Source: Silvimonas soli (GTDB lineage Bacteria; Pseudomonadota; Gammaproteobacteria; Burkholderiales; Chitinibacteraceae). Taken from it: 64,000 nucleotides of DNA. The stretch covers positions 806,001 to 870,000 of the forward strand of contig NZ_CP106736.1 of NCBI RefSeq assembly GCF_030035605.1, given 5' to 3'. Under the pieces are notes generated by a model that saw only the letters and a list, made by a program, of their open reading frames with translations, ran no database searches and had not been told where the DNA came from. Shown piece after piece: positions 60,800 to 64,000 of the stretch; position 1 is the first letter of the stretch, and every line of letters starts with the position of its first letter. The position numbers and the translations under genes are program-made.

Positions 60800-61309
60800 T
60801 TATTCGATGGCTTGGGCGGACTGCAGGATAAAGTCGGCAATGGCTTCAACGTTATCCAGTTCGAAGCAGGTCAGTTGATGTGCTACGGGCGCAACGTCAT
60901 TGCTCACCAGACTGATAATGGTCGGCTCAGCCACAAACCGCGGCGGTTTGCCATTGGCGGCGCGCCAGACTTCCAGCTTGGGATACGGATGCTGGCGGAA
61001 GCCTTCAATCAAGGTGAGATCAGCTGGCGCCAGGCGCTGCAACTGCTGGTGGATGTCCGGCTCCGGCGCATCACGCAGTTCATGGAAGATGGCATAACGA
61101 TAGGGCGACACCACCATCACCTCCGCCGCTCCGGCAGCGCGAAAACGGGCGCTGTCTTTATCTGGCGGTTCTAGCATGATGTCATGATGCGAATGCTTGA
61201 TGGCGTTAATGCTGACGCCACGCGCCGTGAATATGACGATCAGCTTTTCGAGCAAGGTGGTTTTGCCACTGCCGGAACTGCCAACCAGGCCGAAGACGCG
61301 ACGAGTCAA
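60800..61309 (-). CDS. mobB: Molybdopterin-guanine dinucleotide biosynthesis adapter MobB
   Basis: A 169-residue P-loop GTPase-like protein: Walker A GSSGSGKTT (10-18), the KHSHHD motif typical of MobB near 40, and LTLIEGFRQHPYPKLEVWR near 98. It assists MobA in making MGD cofactor for nitrate reductase. TTG start at 61309, one base after the moaA stop, with GGCGG about 6 bases before. Confidence 0.92.
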   Translation of the reverse strand: MTRRVFGLVGSSGSGKTTLLEKLIVIFTARGVSINAIKHSHHDIMLEPPDKDSARFRAAGAAEVMVVSPYRYAIFHELRDAPEPDIHQQLQRLAPADLTLIEGFRQHPYPKLEVWRAANGKPPRFVAEPTIISLVSNDVAPVAHQLTCFELDNVEAIADFILQSAQAIE

Positions 61310-61310
61310 A

Positions 61311-62318
61311 TCAACCGCCGGTTTGCGACATGAAACGCACGATCTTGCCTGGCGTTTCGCGGAACTCGTGGCGTTCCGGTTTCAGTTCAATGGCCAGGCG
61401 GATGGCGTTTTCCAGTTCCGCGTCGGTCGCGCCATCGCGCAATAACGGGCGGAACTCGAATTTCTCTTCCTGACCCAGACACATATACAGCGTGCCGTCC
61501 ACCGCCAGACGTACGCGATTACAGGTGGCGCAGAAATGCTGCGAAATCGGCGTGATGAAGCCAATCCGTCCACCACCATCGGGCGTCATCCAGTAACGCG
61601 CCGGGCCACCACCGAGTTCGTGGACCTCTGGCACCAGGCCAAAGCGCTCTACCAGCCGCTCGCGCACCGGCCCCAGATCGAGATATTGCGCATTGCGGCC
61701 AGTCTCGCCCATGGGCATGGCTTCGATCAGCCGCAGGATAAAGTCGTGCTCCATGGCAAATTCGGCCATGCGTTCGATCTCGTGATCGTTCACGCCCTTC
61801 ATCGCCACCATATTCAGTTTGATCGGCGCAAAGCCTTCTTCTTTGGCGGCGTAAATGCCGCGCATCACCGCATCGAAAGTATCGCGGCCAGTGATGTGTG
61901 CATTACAGGCACCATCCAATGTATCCAGGCTGATATTGAGGCGATCAACGCCCGCCTGATGCAATGCTTTGGCGTGTTTAGCCAGTTGCGTGGCATTGGT
62001 GGAAAGCGATAGATCATGCAACCCCGGCAAGGCTTTGAGGCGGGCGGCCAAGTCTGGCAAATTGCGGCGCAGCAGCGGTTCGCCGCCAGTCAATCGAATG
62101 CGCCCTACTCCCAAACGGGCAAAGGCGGCGACCAGGCGTTCGATTTCATCGAAGGTGAGCCAATGTTCTGGCTCTTCAAAGCCGTGAAAGCCTTTGGGCA
62201 TGCAGTAAGAACAGCGCAGATCGCAGCGGTCAGTGACCGACAAACGCACATAATCCACCCGCCGTCCGAAGCGGTCAGTCAGAACTGGTCTAGCGAGTTG
62301 ATGCAGCGGTGCGTTCAT
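61311..62318 (-). CDS. moaA: GTP 3',8-cyclase MoaA
   Basis: Radical-SAM enzyme for the first step of molybdenum cofactor synthesis; 335 residues. N-terminal [4Fe-4S] cluster Cys32, Cys36, Cys39 in DRCDLRCSYCM, the C-terminal cluster in HFCATCNRVRL and YMCLGQEE, and the GTP-binding RxR-type tail. GGAAG lies 4 bases before the ATG. With mobB it supplies cofactor for the nearby nitrate reductase. Confidence 0.96.
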   Translation of the reverse strand: MNAPLHQLARPVLTDRFGRRVDYVRLSVTDRCDLRCSYCMPKGFHGFEEPEHWLTFDEIERLVAAFARLGVGRIRLTGGEPLLRRNLPDLAARLKALPGLHDLSLSTNATQLAKHAKALHQAGVDRLNISLDTLDGACNAHITGRDTFDAVMRGIYAAKEEGFAPIKLNMVAMKGVNDHEIERMAEFAMEHDFILRLIEAMPMGETGRNAQYLDLGPVRERLVERFGLVPEVHELGGGPARYWMTPDGGGRIGFITPISQHFCATCNRVRLAVDGTLYMCLGQEEKFEFRPLLRDGATDAELENAIRLAIELKPERHEFRETPGKIVRFMSQTGG

Positions 62319-62372
62319 GGTGCTTCCATTGTATGCCGCTAATTATGCTTTATGAATGGCTTATGTAACTAC

Positions 62373-62490
62373 GTAGCCCGGATGGAGAGTAGCGGGAATC
62401 CGGGATTGTCATGCCATCAATTGGGGCAGGCGCTCATTCTTGCCAGTATTGTTCCCCGGATTCCCGGCCTGCGGCCTCCATCCGGGCTAT
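62373..62490. repeat. TAGCCCGGATG-type intergenic repeat (copy 2)
   Basis: GTAGCCCGGATGGAGAGTAG... (62373-62404) is the complement of most of ...CGGCCTCCATCCGGGCTAT (62455-62490), about 30-base arms around a 50-base unique middle. It lies between narI and moaA. Related to the element at 44.2 kb. Confidence 0.75.
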
Positions 62491-62508
62491 CGGTCTTGTG
62501 AGAGGTCT

Positions 62509-63186
62509 TCAACCGCGTGGCCGCACCACCTGCCATGCCCGGACTAGATACGTGGCGGAGCCAAAGCCGCTCCATACGTGCACCAAGCGGGTAAACGGGA
62601 AGATCACAAACAACGACATCCCCATAAACATATGCACCTTGAACAGCGTTGGCGCTTGGGCGATCAGGTCAGCAGCGCCAGCCTGGAAGGTGACGATATG
62701 CTGCGCCCATGCCATAAACAGCGTCATCATGTGGCCATCCATATGGTCTTTGGAGATGAAAATCGTCGACAGGCCCAGCAACAAGGTCACCAGAATCCAT
62801 CCCAGAGTCAGTTTGTCGCGCCAGTTGGTCAAAGCTTTCAGTCGTTCATCACTAAAACGGCGATGCAGCAATATCAGCAGCCCAACCAGGGTCATCGAGC
62901 CAAACACACCACCGGCCACCATGGCGATCATTTGCTTGGTGCTGTGCGCTACGCCCAGTGCATCCCATACCCAGATTGGCGTTAACAGGCCGCCCAGATG
63001 CCCCACAAACACCATCAAGATGCCGATATGAAACAGATACGAACCCAAACGCAATTGGCCACGGCGGATCAATTGGGTGGATTCGCTTTTCCACGAATAC
63101 TGCTCGCGCTCGAAGCGCACCAGACTGCCGAACAGAAAAATGGCCAGCCCGATGTACGGGTAGATGCCAAACAGAAAGTCATTCAT
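62509..63186 (-). CDS. narI: Respiratory nitrate reductase gamma subunit NarI
   Basis: Membrane cytochrome b subunit of 225 residues that takes electrons from quinol for NarGH. Five hydrophobic segments, with haem-ligand histidines expected in LGSYLFHIGILMVFVGHLGG and the KVHMFMGMSL and TRLVHVWS regions near the end. ATG at 63186 (GGAG 8 bases upstream); the TTG one codon before is unlikely. It is followed on the plus side by narJ. Confidence 0.94.
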   Translation of the reverse strand: MNDFLFGIYPYIGLAIFLFGSLVRFEREQYSWKSESTQLIRRGQLRLGSYLFHIGILMVFVGHLGGLLTPIWVWDALGVAHSTKQMIAMVAGGVFGSMTLVGLLILLHRRFSDERLKALTNWRDKLTLGWILVTLLLGLSTIFISKDHMDGHMMTLFMAWAQHIVTFQAGAADLIAQAPTLFKVHMFMGMSLFVIFPFTRLVHVWSGFGSATYLVRAWQVVRPRG

Positions 63187-63214
63187 CAAATAAACTCCTC
63201 AATCACAATTACGC

Positions 63215-63345
63215 CAGCCAGGCTACTACTCCCCTCTTTTGGAAGAGGGGCAGGGGGAGATGGCTGCAATACCGAACCAACCATTGCGGCTCGGCTCGCG
63301 GAAACCCAATCTCCCCTAGCCCCTCTTTGCGAAAGAGGGAACTAC
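63215..63345. repeat. CCCCTCTTT-type inverted repeat between narJ and narI
   Basis: Left CTCCCCTCTTTTGGAAGAGG... with GGGGAGAT and right ATCTCCCCTAGCCCCTCTTT...CGAAAGAGGG form two hairpins that are also each other's complement. The arms (about 63229-63261 and 63310-63345) enclose a 50-base middle. It could lower narI expression relative to narJ. Confidence 0.65.
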
Positions 63346-63371
63346 GCTTGCGGCTTGCCAGCAATCGCGCC

Positions 63372-64000
63372 TCACGCCGCCGGGCGCGCTGCCTGACGTG
63401 GATAAAACTGCACGGTTTGCGTGCCCGGCTTGCCCAGCAATGGCTCGACGCCCTCAACATTGGGACCGAAAGTTTCCAGCGCTTCATCCATATCGCGGAC
63501 CGGCGGTTGCACCAGCGGCAGTGGCTTGACGCTGGCCAGGCTCACCAAGGTGCTGAATACACAAGCGTACGGCGAGGATTTCTCGGCCAGGCGCTCGCCA
63601 ATCACCGCGATCACATGCACGGCTTCATCGAGGAACGACAACGCAATCTCGGGAGAGACACCGCCGAGAAACTCCAGCATCAGCGGTAAATAGTCCGGCA
63701 GCTCATTGGCTTCGATCTGCAAGCCATTCTGTTTGTAGGCTTCCATGAGGTCGACCATAGCCGGACCGCGGTCACGGCTTTCGCCGTGGATATGCTCGAA
63801 TAGATGCAGCGAATATTTGCGGCCCCGATCAAACGTATCGACGTAGTTTTCCTGCGCCTCAATCAGCGCCAGCCCACTCAAGTACTGCAACAGCGGCGCC
63901 AGCTTCAGTCGCAAGCCATCCGGCGAATCGGCCAGCAGGCTGTCCAGTTCGGGCAATGCATCGAGCAGGTCTTGTTCCGGGTATTGCAACAGCGCGGACA
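63372..64000 (-). CDS. narJ: Nitrate reductase assembly chaperone NarJ (cut by window end)
   Basis: Cytoplasmic chaperone that inserts the molybdenum cofactor in NarG. The open frame runs off the window; the codons past 63989 read ...SALLQYPEQDLL, matching the NarJ N-terminal region, so the TTG at 63989 is not the start. Seen: NYVDTFDRGRKYSLHLFEHIHGES and PLMLEFLGG, both NarJ signatures. At least 209 residues lie in view. It is followed by narI; narG/H should lie beyond the end. Confidence 0.9.
   Translation of the reverse strand, partial: SALLQYPEQDLLDALPELDSLLADSPDGLRLKLAPLLQYLSGLALIEAQENYVDTFDRGRKYSLHLFEHIHGESRDRGPAMVDLMEAYKQNGLQIEANELPDYLPLMLEFLGGVSPEIALSFLDEAVHVIAVIGERLAEKSSPYACVFSTLVSLASVKPLPLVQPPVRDMDEALETFGPNVEGVEPLLGKPGTQTVQFYPRQAARPAA

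Overview
The window reads as chromosomal DNA of a free-living Gram-negative betaproteobacterium. The best fit is a Neisseriales / Chitinibacteraceae-type organism such as Silvimonas or a relative. That placement is inferred from protein style, and no search was run. Genes are dense, there are no rRNA operons, insertion sequences, prophage or CRISPR arrays, and base composition is moderately GC-rich except in a few AT-rich spacers.

Layout. 0.1-8.4 kb: housekeeping genes (guaA, dacB, a small Cys-motif protein, ptsN, argB, then dnaX-ybaB-recR). 8.6-32.4 kb: a nearly uninterrupted glucose block. On the minus strand it holds a sugar ABC transporter (gtsA-B-C plus ATPase), two tandem porins, gapA and edd-eda. 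Diverging on the plus strand are zwf-pgl-hexR, pgi and the pyruvate dehydrogenase genes aceE-aceF-lpdA. Together these take glucose across both membranes, through the Entner-Doudoroff route and on to acetyl-CoA. No glucokinase or sugar PTS genes are in the window. HexR-like palindromes (TGTAG-N5-CTACG/TTACA type) overlap plausible -10 boxes of both edd and zwf, and a weaker copy lies upstream of gtsA.

32.5-35.5 kb: accessory genes (an unusual SDR, a small secreted protein, a methionine-type aminotransferase, a YgjV-like membrane protein). 35.7-42.1 kb: a copper-handling island. copA-copZ-csoR and a degenerate HMA-like protein lie on the minus strand, diverging from a Cys/His-rich secreted protein, a DUF411 protein and a Tat-exported multicopper oxidase. 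A 53-residue secreted peptide with an alternating His motif follows. 42.4-46.6 kb: ettA, a YkgJ protein, a prolyl-4-hydroxylase-like oxygenase and a lipoprotein. 46.7-50.5 kb: a di-haem peroxidase and a large phosphoesterase, both predicted lipoproteins.

51.0-51.6 kb: a four-gene tRNA operon (Ala-Glu-Arg-Glu) with a clear promoter. 51.6-58 kb: bamD, rluD and pgeF, a Lar-like zinc-ribbon protein, a ferritin-like/VIT1 transporter, nlpD and a purine permease. 58.1-64 kb: the nitrate respiration block on the minus strand (narJ, narI, moaA, mobB, narX, narL), cut by the window end inside narJ.

Several intergenic inverted-repeat families are present: GTGAGG-type elements in the ybaB-recR, aceE-aceF and aceF-lpdA gaps, TAGCCCGGATG-type elements at 44.2 and 62.4 kb, and a CCCCTCTTT-type element between narJ and narI.
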